Assembly (NCBI RefSeq): GCF_015291645.1
Contig: NZ_CP030055.1
Coordinates: 7,586,501-7,650,500, forward strand
Origin: Bradyrhizobium sp. CCBAU 53340
GTDB taxonomy: Bacteria > Pseudomonadota > Alphaproteobacteria > Rhizobiales > Xanthobacteraceae
Length of the DNA stretch: 64,000 nucleotides
Direction of reading: 5' to 3'
This document shows, in pieces, positions 54,851-62,888 of this stretch. The number at the start of each line of letters is the position of its first letter. The first letter of the stretch is position 1. Made by a program: the position numbers and the translations under genes. A model generated the notes under the pieces. That model saw only the letters and a program-made list of their open reading frames with translations, had not been told where the DNA came from and did no database searches.

Positions 54851-55651
54851 CTACCGCCGCCCGCAATAGGCCCGCATCGCCGTCGACACGGCGCCCGCGA
54901 TCAGCTCCTGCCGCTCCGGCGAGTTCATCGCCATTTCCTCATCGCGGTTGATGATGGAGCCGGCCTCGAGCAGGACCGCGGCGCTGCTTGTCTGCGACAG
55001 CACGACGAGGCCATCATAACGATAGACGCCGACATCCTTGTCGAGCAATTGATGCCGGTAGCGGCCCATCAGCGGCAGGGTGTACTGGCTCGCATAGTGC
55101 AGGCCGTCGGCTTTCAGCTCCTGACCCAGCAGCCGGGCAAAGGACAGGCTGGCGCCAAAGTGCGGATTGCGCTCCGACACGAACAGCGAATGACCGCTGA
55201 AGCGGTCGCTGAACCAGCTCTTCGAGCCATCGAACTCCCATTCCTCGAGCAGCTTGTCCGGGACGGAATCGTGATGGATCGAGAGGAAGAAATCCGCATG
55301 CGCACCGTTCGCCGTGGCGACGCGCTTGAGCAGGCTCGGTCTTGCCTTGCCCTCGGTCACGAGCACGCGCGTTGCGGCAAAGCCCGACGATTTCAGCCGC
55401 TCGCCGACGAGCTTGGCCAGATGCAGGTTGAAGCCGAATTCGGGATCGTTGCGCGCGCTGGTCGCGCCGAGCGATTCGGAGGTGTGCCCGACATCGACAA
55501 TGATGCGGAATTTGCCCGGCTCGCACGTTGCAGGCGCCGACGGCTTGACCCGGGCCTTCGCTGGCTTCGCGTCGCCGGCACCGAAGGGCAGCAGCGATAG
55601 CGCCGCCAGCACTGCGACGACATTCGCGACGATGCCCCGCGCCCTCGACAT
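54851..55651 (-). CDS. N-acetylmuramoyl-L-alanine amidase (Amidase_3 type)
   Basis: This 266-residue exported zinc amidase cuts the bond between muramic acid and the stem peptide. It has an N-terminal signal/anchor (RARGIVANVVAVLAALSLL) and the Amidase_3 zinc pattern: His in VDVGHTSES, His in LSIHHDS and the acidic VLLEAGSIINRDEE that carries the catalytic glutamate. Fold length is normal. It lies directly downstream of the Rieske oxygenase gene (2 bases) on the same strand, but I see no shared function. Confidence 0.9.
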   Translation of the reverse strand: MSRARGIVANVVAVLAALSLLPFGAGDAKPAKARVKPSAPATCEPGKFRIIVDVGHTSESLGATSARNDPEFGFNLHLAKLVGERLKSSGFAATRVLVTEGKARPSLLKRVATANGAHADFFLSIHHDSVPDKLLEEWEFDGSKSWFSDRFSGHSLFVSERNPHFGASLSFARLLGQELKADGLHYASQYTLPLMGRYRHQLLDKDVGVYRYDGLVVLSQTSSAAVLLEAGSIINRDEEMAMNSPERQELIAGAVSTAMRAYCGRR

Positions 55652-55653
55652 CC

Positions 55654-56991
55654 CTACTCCGCTGCCACGACCTTGGGACGGCCGACGAAGCCGGCGACAT
55701 CGCCGAAGCGTTCCAGCATCACCGCGGGCAGATCCTTGGTCTTGCTGGTGACGCAGGCGCCCGAGCGCACGGCGTAGCGATGCTGATGCGCGGCCTGCGG
55801 CGGCGGCTCGCCCTGGGCAAGCGCACGCGCCAGCTCCATCACGGTTTTGCGGAAATGCATGATGCCGAGGTCAGTCGGGCCGAGATGCTCGCGGGTGCGA
55901 TCGGCGATCGGGCCCTGGCTGTCCTGCACGGCGGCGTCCTGCTCGGACACGCCCTTGATGCCGGTGTAGCTTCGGGTCTTCTGCAGCTTGCGATCGATCA
56001 GATAGTCGTTGCCCTTGTGGCGCAGCGGCACGTAATTGGCGTCGACCTCCGCGATCACGCCATTGCCGCGATCATAGGCGTCGCGCTCTGCTTGCGTCAG
56101 TGGCCGCTCCGGATTCCAGACATAGGTGTAGATCCAGCACTTGGTGTCGGTGACGGGCACGAAGGTCTGGCCGAAGATATTCTCGCCGGGCATCGCGCTC
56201 GGCGCATAGGCGTGGAACGGCATCAGGAATTGGGCGATGCGCCAGTAGATGTTGTCGCCGCCGGTCAGCCGACCGCCGGCAATCGTCAGCCCGGCCTCGT
56301 GCGAATGGACCTTGATCACCGGGCGCGGGTCTTCGGCGATCCAGCGCATGTGATCGCTCGACATCCGCGCGAGTGGATTCACAAAATGCTTCTTGATGTC
56401 CAGGATCTCGTTCTCCTCCTTGTCGAAGGAGAGATGGGCGAAGGTGAAATGCGCGGTGTCGATCGAGCCTTCGAGCGCCTGCACCCAGTTGCAGTCCTGC
56501 CATTTCTTGCTGACGTAGCGGTGCGATTCCGGCAGCAGCGCCATTTCGAGATCGGGCAGCTCGGGCATCGCATCGGCCGGCCCCATATAGGCCCAGATCA
56601 TCTCGCCCCATTCGCGCACCGGATAGGATTTGATGCGGATGAGATCCTTGGCGTTGAGATCGGGATAGGAGGTCGGCATGTCGACGCAGGCGCCGTCGGT
56701 GTCGAACTTCCAGCCGTGATAGACGCAGCGGATGCCGCACTCCTCATTGCGTCCAAGCCAGAGATTGGCGCCGCGATGCGGACAGTATTGATCGATGACA
56801 CCGACGACGCCGCGCGAATCACGGAAGGCGAGCAGCTCTTCGCCAAGCACGACGATCTTCTTGGGCTCGCCGTCGGGCTCGGGGAGCTCTTCGGACAGCA
56901 GCACGGGAATCCAGAAGCGGCGCAACAATTCGCCCATGCCGGTTCCGGCACCTGCCTCGGTCAGGAATTTGTTGTCCTCGGCACGGAGCAT
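55654..56991 (-). CDS. Rieske non-heme iron oxygenase, large (catalytic) subunit
   Basis: This 445-residue aromatic-ring oxygenase resembles phthalate 4,5-dioxygenase and vanillate O-demethylase oxygenases. The Rieske cluster ligands are Cys70-His72 in CPHRGA and Cys89-His92 in CVYHGW. The mononuclear iron site is marked by DTAHFTFAH in the C-terminal domain. It hydroxylates or O-demethylates an aromatic acid with electrons from a separate reductase, which is not encoded here. A TauD-type dioxygenase precedes it on the same strand. Confidence 0.92.
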   Translation of the reverse strand: MLRAEDNKFLTEAGAGTGMGELLRRFWIPVLLSEELPEPDGEPKKIVVLGEELLAFRDSRGVVGVIDQYCPHRGANLWLGRNEECGIRCVYHGWKFDTDGACVDMPTSYPDLNAKDLIRIKSYPVREWGEMIWAYMGPADAMPELPDLEMALLPESHRYVSKKWQDCNWVQALEGSIDTAHFTFAHLSFDKEENEILDIKKHFVNPLARMSSDHMRWIAEDPRPVIKVHSHEAGLTIAGGRLTGGDNIYWRIAQFLMPFHAYAPSAMPGENIFGQTFVPVTDTKCWIYTYVWNPERPLTQAERDAYDRGNGVIAEVDANYVPLRHKGNDYLIDRKLQKTRSYTGIKGVSEQDAAVQDSQGPIADRTREHLGPTDLGIMHFRKTVMELARALAQGEPPPQAAHQHRYAVRSGACVTSKTKDLPAVMLERFGDVAGFVGRPKVVAAE

Positions 56992-57061
56992 GGCTGATCC
57001 TCCCGAATATTTTCGGGAAGATTGGCGCGGGAGCGCGAGGACGTCAACGAAAGAACGGCTC

Positions 57062-57958
57062 TCACACCGGCCGCTCCCCCTTCACCGTCACGCGCGTGCC
57101 GGAGCGCGTGTGCGGCCAGTAGTCCCACATCGCACGGTGCTGGGTGCAGCGGTTGTCCCAGAAGGCGATGGCGTTCTCGGTCCAGCGGAAGCGGCACTGG
57201 AACAGCGGGTTCTCGGCGTGCTGGTAGAGATAGGCGAGCATCGCATCGCTCTCGTCGCGCGGGACGCCGTTGATGTGGCGGGTGAAGCCCCTGTTGACGT
57301 AGAGCGCCTTCTTGCCCGTGACCGGATGGGTGCGCACCACGGGATGCTCGGCGCTAGGATAGGACGGACGATCGGCGACGCCATAATTGGCGTAAAGGCC
57401 GCGATAGATCGGCTCGCCATCGTGCAGCGCGGTGAGCCCATCGAGATAGGCCTTCATGCGATCCGACAAGGCGTCATAGGCGGCGTACATGTTGGCGAAC
57501 AGCGTGTCGCCGCCGCGCGGCGGGCATTGCTTGATGTAGAGGATCGAGCCCATCGGCGGCTCGAGATCGCAGGACACGTCGGAGTGCCAGCCCTCGCCGT
57601 TGGCGCGCGGCGAGTTCTTGTCGGCGTAGATCTTCATCAAGGCGGGGTCTTCGTCCTCGTGAGGCGCTGCGGGATGGAAATGCAGCTCGCCGAACTTGCG
57701 GCCGAAGGCGAGATGCTGTTTCGGTGTGATCTCCTGGTCGCGGAAGAAGATGACGAGGTTTTCGGCGAGCGCGCGATGGATCTCGTCCATCTGCTGGTTG
57801 GAGCGGGTGTCGCCCTCGACCAGCTGGCCGATGTCGACGCCGGAGATTTCCGCGCCGATGATGGGGGTGAGCTTTTCGACCGCGATGGTCTCGTACGGCG
57901 CGCCGTCGTCAGCCGTGTGGCGATAGCGCGGACCCTGCTTGCCGGCGAGTGAGCTCAT
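57062..57958 (-). CDS. TauD/TfdA-family 2-oxoglutarate-dependent dioxygenase
   Basis: The 298-residue enzyme has the iron-binding HxD in GWHSDVSC, the distal histidine in NRCTQHRAMWD and the 2-oxoglutarate arginine in TRSGTRVTV. The opening PIIGAEISGVDIGQ is typical of TauD and TfdA, which hydroxylate taurine, sulfonates or chlorophenoxy acids. It is 70 bases upstream of the Rieske oxygenase gene and same-strand, so the pair may degrade one compound. The actual substrate is not evident. Confidence 0.9.
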   Translation of the reverse strand: MSSLAGKQGPRYRHTADDGAPYETIAVEKLTPIIGAEISGVDIGQLVEGDTRSNQQMDEIHRALAENLVIFFRDQEITPKQHLAFGRKFGELHFHPAAPHEDEDPALMKIYADKNSPRANGEGWHSDVSCDLEPPMGSILYIKQCPPRGGDTLFANMYAAYDALSDRMKAYLDGLTALHDGEPIYRGLYANYGVADRPSYPSAEHPVVRTHPVTGKKALYVNRGFTRHINGVPRDESDAMLAYLYQHAENPLFQCRFRWTENAIAFWDNRCTQHRAMWDYWPHTRSGTRVTVKGERPV

Positions 57959-58038
57959 GGCGGTTCTCCCGATCGTTCTGATTGGGAGGCATCGTAGCGC
58001 GCGGGTGTGGATGTGCAATCTGCACCGCAAACACAGCC

Positions 58039-58086
58039 GTCGTCCCGGAGCGCGCGTAACGCGAGCCCGGCCTTCGCCGGGACGAC
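58039..58086. repeat. Short palindrome, GTCGTCCCGGAGCGCGCG...GCCGGGACGAC type
   Basis: A CCGGGA-family hairpin (GTCGTCCCGGAGCGC with GGCCTTCGCCGGGACGAC) lies between the TauD-type gene and ispG. The 158-base gap (57959-58116) has no gene. Confidence 0.75.
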
Positions 58087-58116
58087 AGCGGAGTGTAGAG
58101 CGCGAGCGGAGTAGAA

Positions 58117-59400
58117 TTACTCCGCCGCGGGTGCCGGCACCTTGGCGCCCTGGCCGTAGCGCTGGTCGATGTAGTCGATCACCAGCGCCTTGAAGTCGGC
58201 GGAGATGGTCGGACCGCGCAACGTGCGGAACTTCTTGCCGTCGACGAACACGGGCGCGGCCGGCGCTTCGCCGGTGCCCGGCAGCGAGATGCCGATATTG
58301 GCGTGCTTGGATTCGCCGGGGCCGTTGACGATGCAGCCCATCACCGCGACGTTGAGCTCTTCGACACCCGGATATTTCGTCTTCCAGTTCGGCATCTCGT
58401 CGCGGATGAAATCCTGGATCGAGCGCGCCAACTCCTGGAACGTGGTCGAGGTGGTGCGGCCACAGCCGGGGCAGGCTGCGACCAGCGGCACGAAGGTGCG
58501 GAAGCCCATGGTCTGCAGCAGCTCCTGGCCGACCTGCACCTCGCGGGTGCGGTCGCCGCCGGGCTCGGGCGTCAGCGAGATGCGGATGGTGTCGCCGATA
58601 CCCTGCTGCAAGAGGATGCCGAGCGCCGCGGAGGACGCCACGATGCCCTTCGAGCCCATGCCGGCCTCGGTCAGGCCGAGATGGATGGCATAGTCGGACC
58701 GCGTCGCGAGATCCTGATAGACCGCGATGAGATCCTGCACCGCCGAGACCTTGGCGGAAAGGATGATGCGGTCCTTGGGCATGCCGAGCTCTTCGGCGCG
58801 CGCGGCCGAGAGCAGTGCCGACTGCACCATGGCCTCACGCGTCACCGCGCGCACGTCGCGCGGATTCGGCGAAGCGGCGTTCTCGTCCATCAGCTTGGTG
58901 AGCAGTTCCTGGTCGAGCGAACCCCAATTGGCGCCGATGCGCACCGGCTTGTTGTTCTTGTTCGCGATCTCGATGATGTCGGCGAACTGGGTGTCGCGCT
59001 TGTCCTTGAAGCCGACATTGCCCGGATTGATGCGGTACTTGGCGAGCGCCTCGGCGCAGGCCGGATAGGCCGCAAGCAGCTTGTGGCCGATATAATGGAA
59101 GTCGCCGATCAAGGGCGTGGTGATGCCGCGCTTGGCGAGGCCATCGCGGATGTGCGGAACGGCAGCAGCGGCCTCCTCGCGATCCACGGTGATGCGGACC
59201 ATTTCGGAGCCGGCGCGCGCGAGCGCTGCGACCTGGGCGATGGTACCGTCGATGTCGGCGGTATCGGTGTTGGTCATCGACTGGACGACAATCGGCGCGC
59301 CGCCGCCCACAGTGACGTTGCCCACCTTCACCTGGGTGGTCTTGTGCCGGGGCGCGGGGCCTGCGAGGTCGGAATCGATGGTGTTTTCGAGCTTGTTCAT
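58117..59400 (-). CDS. ispG: 4-hydroxy-3-methylbut-2-en-1-yl diphosphate synthase (flavodoxin)
   Basis: IspG (GcpE) reduces methylerythritol cyclodiphosphate to HMBDP in the non-mevalonate isoprenoid pathway. The 427-residue alphaproteobacterial form has [34 protein letters not shown] and the iron-sulfur cysteines in CPGCGRTT and [20 protein letters not shown]. It lies 12 bases after a DMT transporter gene on the same strand and is probably cotranscribed with it. The start at 59400 is the first ATG; TTG at 59409 is possible. Confidence 0.96.
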   Translation of the reverse strand: MNKLENTIDSDLAGPAPRHKTTQVKVGNVTVGGGAPIVVQSMTNTDTADIDGTIAQVAALARAGSEMVRITVDREEAAAAVPHIRDGLAKRGITTPLIGDFHYIGHKLLAAYPACAEALAKYRINPGNVGFKDKRDTQFADIIEIANKNNKPVRIGANWGSLDQELLTKLMDENAASPNPRDVRAVTREAMVQSALLSAARAEELGMPKDRIILSAKVSAVQDLIAVYQDLATRSDYAIHLGLTEAGMGSKGIVASSAALGILLQQGIGDTIRISLTPEPGGDRTREVQVGQELLQTMGFRTFVPLVAACPGCGRTTSTTFQELARSIQDFIRDEMPNWKTKYPGVEELNVAVMGCIVNGPGESKHANIGISLPGTGEAPAAPVFVDGKKFRTLRGPTISADFKALVIDYIDQRYGQGAKVPAPAAE

Positions 59401-59412
59401 GGGGTCCAAATA

Positions 59413-60366
59413 TCAGGTTTTGGTGACGTTCAGCAATGTATCAGCTGGCGCCGCAGCCTCTCGGCTCGGACGGTTAACCAGAAAAAGTCCAGCAATTACA
59501 AGGACGGCTGCCGCCCCAAAGGCCAGACTCAGGGTGTCGTGCATGATGAAATAGCTACCCACCACGCCAAACAAAGGGGTGATGAAGGTAAAAGCCGACA
59601 ATTTGCTGGCCGAATAGGCCTTCACCAGCGCGAACCAAAGCGTGAACGTGGTTCCCACCACCCAGATCGCCTGGAACGCCAACAGGCCAATCGAAAGCGG
59701 CGACGGCGTGTGGGTGATGGATTCGCCGAACAGCCAGGCCGCCAGCCCCAGGATCGGGATCGAGGTTGCGACCTGATAGCCGAGTGCCTTCTCGGGCGCG
59801 GCGAAGCGCAGCTTTGTGCTCTTGGCAACAAGCGTGGTCGCGGCCCAGAGCGACGCGCCACCGACGATCATGAGATCGCCGAGCAGCACCTTGGCATCGA
59901 CATCAGGCTGCGGCACGCCGATCGCAAGCGCGACGCCGGCAAAGCTCACGGCGAGCCCCAGCCATTGCGGACCGCCAAGCCGCTCGCCGAGCATCTGGTA
60001 GGATCCGAGTGCGACGAAGAACGGCGCAGTGTAGAGAAACACGACCGCGCGGGACACCGAGGTGAAGCGCAGACCCTGGTAGATCAGCACGAACTCGATG
60101 CCGAACATCACCCCGGCGACGAGGCCGGCTTTCCAGGTCCCGTCGCGCTCGAAGAATTTGACGCCGCGAAAGCTACCGATGATGAACAGCACCGGCAATG
60201 CGCCCATCGAGCGAAAGGTGGCCTGGAGCATCGGCGGGATGTCCGGCAGCACCAGCTTCACCGCAATCTGGTTGAAGCCCCAGGTCAGGCACAGCATAAG
60301 CATCAGGGCGATGGCGCCGGCACTCAGGGGCCGCGCGACGGATGAGTTGGCTTGAGGTGAGGACAT
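59413..60366 (-). CDS. EamA/DMT-family transporter
   Basis: This ten-helix permease of 317 residues has two EamA repeats (LCLTWGFNQIAVKLVLPDIP, FLYTAPFFVALGSYQMLGER, then SAFTFITPLFGVVGSYFI). Substrates are unknown metabolites or amino acids in this superfamily. The ATG at 60366 starts at the right place; an upstream frame runs into a palindromic repeat. ispG follows after 12 bases, so the two probably share a transcript. Confidence 0.9.
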   Translation of the reverse strand: MSSPQANSSVARPLSAGAIALMLMLCLTWGFNQIAVKLVLPDIPPMLQATFRSMGALPVLFIIGSFRGVKFFERDGTWKAGLVAGVMFGIEFVLIYQGLRFTSVSRAVVFLYTAPFFVALGSYQMLGERLGGPQWLGLAVSFAGVALAIGVPQPDVDAKVLLGDLMIVGGASLWAATTLVAKSTKLRFAAPEKALGYQVATSIPILGLAAWLFGESITHTPSPLSIGLLAFQAIWVVGTTFTLWFALVKAYSASKLSAFTFITPLFGVVGSYFIMHDTLSLAFGAAAVLVIAGLFLVNRPSREAAAPADTLLNVTKT

Positions 60367-60424
60367 GTCTTCCCGAAATCCGGCTTTGGCGCCGTTGTTG
60401 CTTGGCTGCTGAGACGACGGACTC

Positions 60425-60552
60425 TTCACCTCTCCCCGACGGGGAGAGGTCGATTTGCGGAGCAAATCAGGTGAGGGGGCGCCGGTCCCACAAGAGAGCG
60501 AAGCCCCTCACCCGCGCCTTCGGCGCGACCTCTCCCCCTGGGAGAGGTGAGC
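60425..60552. repeat. Palindrome, CTCTCCCCGACGGGGAGAG type, compound
   Basis: Hairpin CTCTCCCCGACGGGGAGAG at the left and CCTCTCCCCCTGGGAGAGG at the right flank an inner inverted pair (TTTGCGGAGCAAAT). It matches the shorter copy near 48.1 kb. It lies between the DMT and Zur-type genes in a 219-base gap with no gene. Confidence 0.85.
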
Positions 60553-60585
60553 ACCGCCGTTGTGGCTCGAGCGGATCTCATCTTT

Positions 60586-61080
60586 CTAAGAAGCTTTCTG
60601 GCAATGGGTGCAGACGCCCGTGATCTCCACCACGGACAATTTGGGGACGAAGCCGGACGCGCGCGCCGCGGCGTTGAGATCGCCGGCGAAGGACGCTGAC
60701 GGAATCTCGCCGACCAGGCCGCAGCGCTCGCAGATCAGGAACGCCACCGCCGAAGTGGCGTCGTGGTCGTGCGCGGCGCAGGCGAGATAGGCGTTGCGGC
60801 TTTCGATGCGGTGCACGAGGCCGTTCGCCATCAGGAAATCGAGAGCACGATAGACCGTGATCGGCGCCGGCCGCGGCATCGATTTGGCGAGTTCGTCGAT
60901 CACTTCATACGCGCCGAGCGGGCGATGGCTGGAGAGCAGCGCCCCCAGCACCTGGCGGCGGATCGGCGTGAATTTCTGCGCCCGCTGCTCGCAAACCGCC
61001 TCCGCGTGCGCCAGCGCGTCCGCAGTGCAGCGGCCGTGATCATGGTCGGGCGTCGGAAAGGCCGGCTTTGCGAGGGTCAT
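60586..61080 (-). CDS. zur: Fur-family regulator, Zur-like (zinc uptake)
   Basis: This 164-residue metal-dependent repressor has an N-terminal winged helix (RRQVLGALLSSHRPLGAYEV, ITVYRALDFLMANGLVHRIE) and a C-terminal dimer domain. The structural zinc pairs CERC and CTHC and a histidine-rich AAHDHD segment are present. The N-terminal HDHGRC adds potential ligands. These features fit Zur more than Fur or PerR; I cannot prove the metal. It is monocistronic on the evidence here. Confidence 0.82.
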   Translation of the reverse strand: MTLAKPAFPTPDHDHGRCTADALAHAEAVCEQRAQKFTPIRRQVLGALLSSHRPLGAYEVIDELAKSMPRPAPITVYRALDFLMANGLVHRIESRNAYLACAAHDHDATSAVAFLICERCGLVGEIPSASFAGDLNAAARASGFVPKLSVVEITGVCTHCQKAS

Positions 61081-61193
61081 TCGGCCCGCTTTCTAGCATT
61101 TCGGGCGGGGAACCCAAAGCACGACCGGCGCGGCGGCGGTCAGCCATGCTTTTGCGGCGGGACAGCACCGCGTTAACCCGCCGTGAAATAATC

Positions 61194-61225
61194 ATAAGCT
61201 TGCTTATTATATCCAAGCTTATTGG
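61194..61225. promoter_or_regulatory. Palindromic operators upstream of the MarR-emrAB operon
   Basis: A perfect palindrome ATAAGC-TT-GCTTAT (61194-61207) and a second CCAA-GCTTA-TTGG (61213-61225) sit directly before the ribosome-binding site. The 156-base gap around them is AT-rich and promoter-like. They suit auto-repression by the MarR protein encoded next. Confidence 0.6.
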
Positions 61226-61236
61226 AGACCAAGCTC

Positions 61237-61722
61237 ATGACCCGCGGGTCGTCTGTCGACCAGAATTTCCTGTTCACGCTCGGCGAGCTGTACCGGCTCT
61301 TGCGCGTCTATGCCGACAAGGAGGCCTCGCGCTTCGGCATCACCCGCGCGCAGTGGGCTGTGCTGGCCAAGGTCGAGCGCAGCGAGGGCATGAAGCAATC
61401 GGAACTCGCCGAACTCCTGGAGATGCAGCCGATCACGCTGACGCGGTTGATCGACAAGCTCTGCGACAGCGACTGGATCGAGCGCCGCAGCGACGCCTCG
61501 GACCGCCGCGTCAAGCGTCTTTATCTGAAGAAGGCCGGACGGCAATTGCTCGGCAAGATGAGTGGCCTCAAATCCGAGCTGACCGCGAACGCGCTCGACG
61601 GCATCACCCCCGCGGATGCCCACCGTCTTCTCACTCAACTCGAAACAATCAAGGAAAACGTGCGTAACGCGATCCAGACGTCAGGCGCGGAGCAAGCACG
61701 TAAGGAACAGCGCTATGGCTGA
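61237..61722 (+). CDS. MarR-family transcriptional regulator of the efflux operon
   Basis: This 161-residue winged-helix repressor reads FLFTLGELYRLLRVYADKEA, ITRAQWAVLAKVERSEGMKQ, SELAELLEMQPITLTRLIDK and the wing RSDASDRRVKRLYLKKAG. The ATG at 61237 has a GGAG site. Its 3' end overlaps the emrA start by eight bases, so it is the first gene of the operon and should lift repression when an efflux substrate such as a phenolic binds, as MarR and EmrR proteins do. Confidence 0.92.
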   Translation: MTRGSSVDQNFLFTLGELYRLLRVYADKEASRFGITRAQWAVLAKVERSEGMKQSELAELLEMQPITLTRLIDKLCDSDWIERRSDASDRRVKRLYLKKAGRQLLGKMSGLKSELTANALDGITPADAHRLLTQLETIKENVRNAIQTSGAEQARKEQRYG

Positions 61723-62884
61723 TCAGGTTCTCAAGTTCCAGCCCGAGCAGAAGCTCGACAGCGGCAAGCCGACCAAGAAAGCCGGCACCGACCCACGCCG
61801 CCGCTTCATCGCCGGCCTGCGCCGCTATCGCCGCTTCCTGCTGATGGTGGTGCTGCCGATCGCCGCCGTCATTGCCGGCCTTGCCTTCTACCTCAATGGC
61901 GGCCGCTATGTCGGCACCGACGATGCCTATGTCGGCGCGCAGAAGGTGCTGGTGACGCCCGACATCTCCGGCAAGATCCAGAAGGTCGTCGTGAAGGAAG
62001 GCCAGTCGGTCAAGAAGGGCGACGAGCTGTTCGAGATCGATCCCGTGCCGTTCCGCCTCGCGGCTGACGAAGCCAAGGCGCAACTCGCCCAGGCGCAGAC
62101 GACCTATGACAATCTCATCGCCAACATCAAGATCTACGGTGACATGCTCGATCTCGCCCAACAGGGCGTCGACCTGAAGCAGCGCGACGTTGAGCGCAAG
62201 CAGGCGCTGGTGAAGAACAGCTTCGGCTCGCAGCTCGACCTTGATAACGCCTCGAACGCGCTGGTCACCGCAGGCGCGCAGTCGCAGTTCATCAAGCAGC
62301 AGCTCTCCAACGCCAAGACGCAATTGCTCGGCAATCCCAAGCTGCCGTTGGAACAGTTCCCGCCCTACGTCCAGGCCAAGGCCAAGCTCGAAGACGCCCA
62401 GCGCAATCTCGACCACACAGTACTGCGCGCGCCGATGGATGGCATCGCGACCCAGGTCGAGCAGATCCAGCTCGGCCGCTATGTCGCCGCCGGCACGGCG
62501 GTGTTCTCCATCATCGACGTCGCCCATCCCTGGGTCGACGCCAATCCGAAGGAGAGCGACCTCACCTACGTCACTGAAGGACAGCCCGTGACGCTCGAGG
62601 TCGACGCGTTCCCGAACCACGTCTTCAAGGGCAAGATCGGCTCGCTCTCGCCCGGCACCGGCGCACAATTCGCGATCCTGCCGCCCCAGAACGCCACCGG
62701 CAATTTCGTCAAGGTGGTGCAGCGCGTGCCTGTCAGGATCTATTTCGACGAGAGCGACAAATACGTGAACAAGCTGAAGGCCGGCATGAGCGTCTATGCC
62801 ACCATCGACACCGGCCACAAGCGATCGCTCGCCGGCCTGCTCGGCCTGTCGGCGACGGCCGGTCAGGACAACGACAAGGACTGA
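61715..62884 (+). CDS. emrA: HlyD/EmrA-type membrane fusion protein
   Basis: This 389-residue adaptor connects the inner-membrane exporter to an outer-membrane channel. It has an N-terminal helix (FLLMVVLPIAAVIAGLAFYL), a lipoyl-like half (GTDDAYVGAQKVLVTPDISG, VVVKEGQSVKKGDELFEIDP), a coiled hairpin and the second lipoyl half (APMDGIATQVEQIQLGRYV). EmrA orthologues bind EmrB. The ATG at 61715 follows AAGGAA. It is coupled to the MarR gene upstream and to the exporter 4 bases downstream. Confidence 0.92.
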   Translation: MADQVLKFQPEQKLDSGKPTKKAGTDPRRRFIAGLRRYRRFLLMVVLPIAAVIAGLAFYLNGGRYVGTDDAYVGAQKVLVTPDISGKIQKVVVKEGQSVKKGDELFEIDPVPFRLAADEAKAQLAQAQTTYDNLIANIKIYGDMLDLAQQGVDLKQRDVERKQALVKNSFGSQLDLDNASNALVTAGAQSQFIKQQLSNAKTQLLGNPKLPLEQFPPYVQAKAKLEDAQRNLDHTVLRAPMDGIATQVEQIQLGRYVAAGTAVFSIIDVAHPWVDANPKESDLTYVTEGQPVTLEVDAFPNHVFKGKIGSLSPGTGAQFAILPPQNATGNFVKVVQRVPVRIYFDESDKYVNKLKAGMSVYATIDTGHKRSLAGLLGLSATAGQDNDKD

Positions 62885-62888
62885 TCCG

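Noticed and set aside
58303..60345. Plus-strand frame of 680 codons
   Set aside because: It is antisense to ispG and the DMT transporter.
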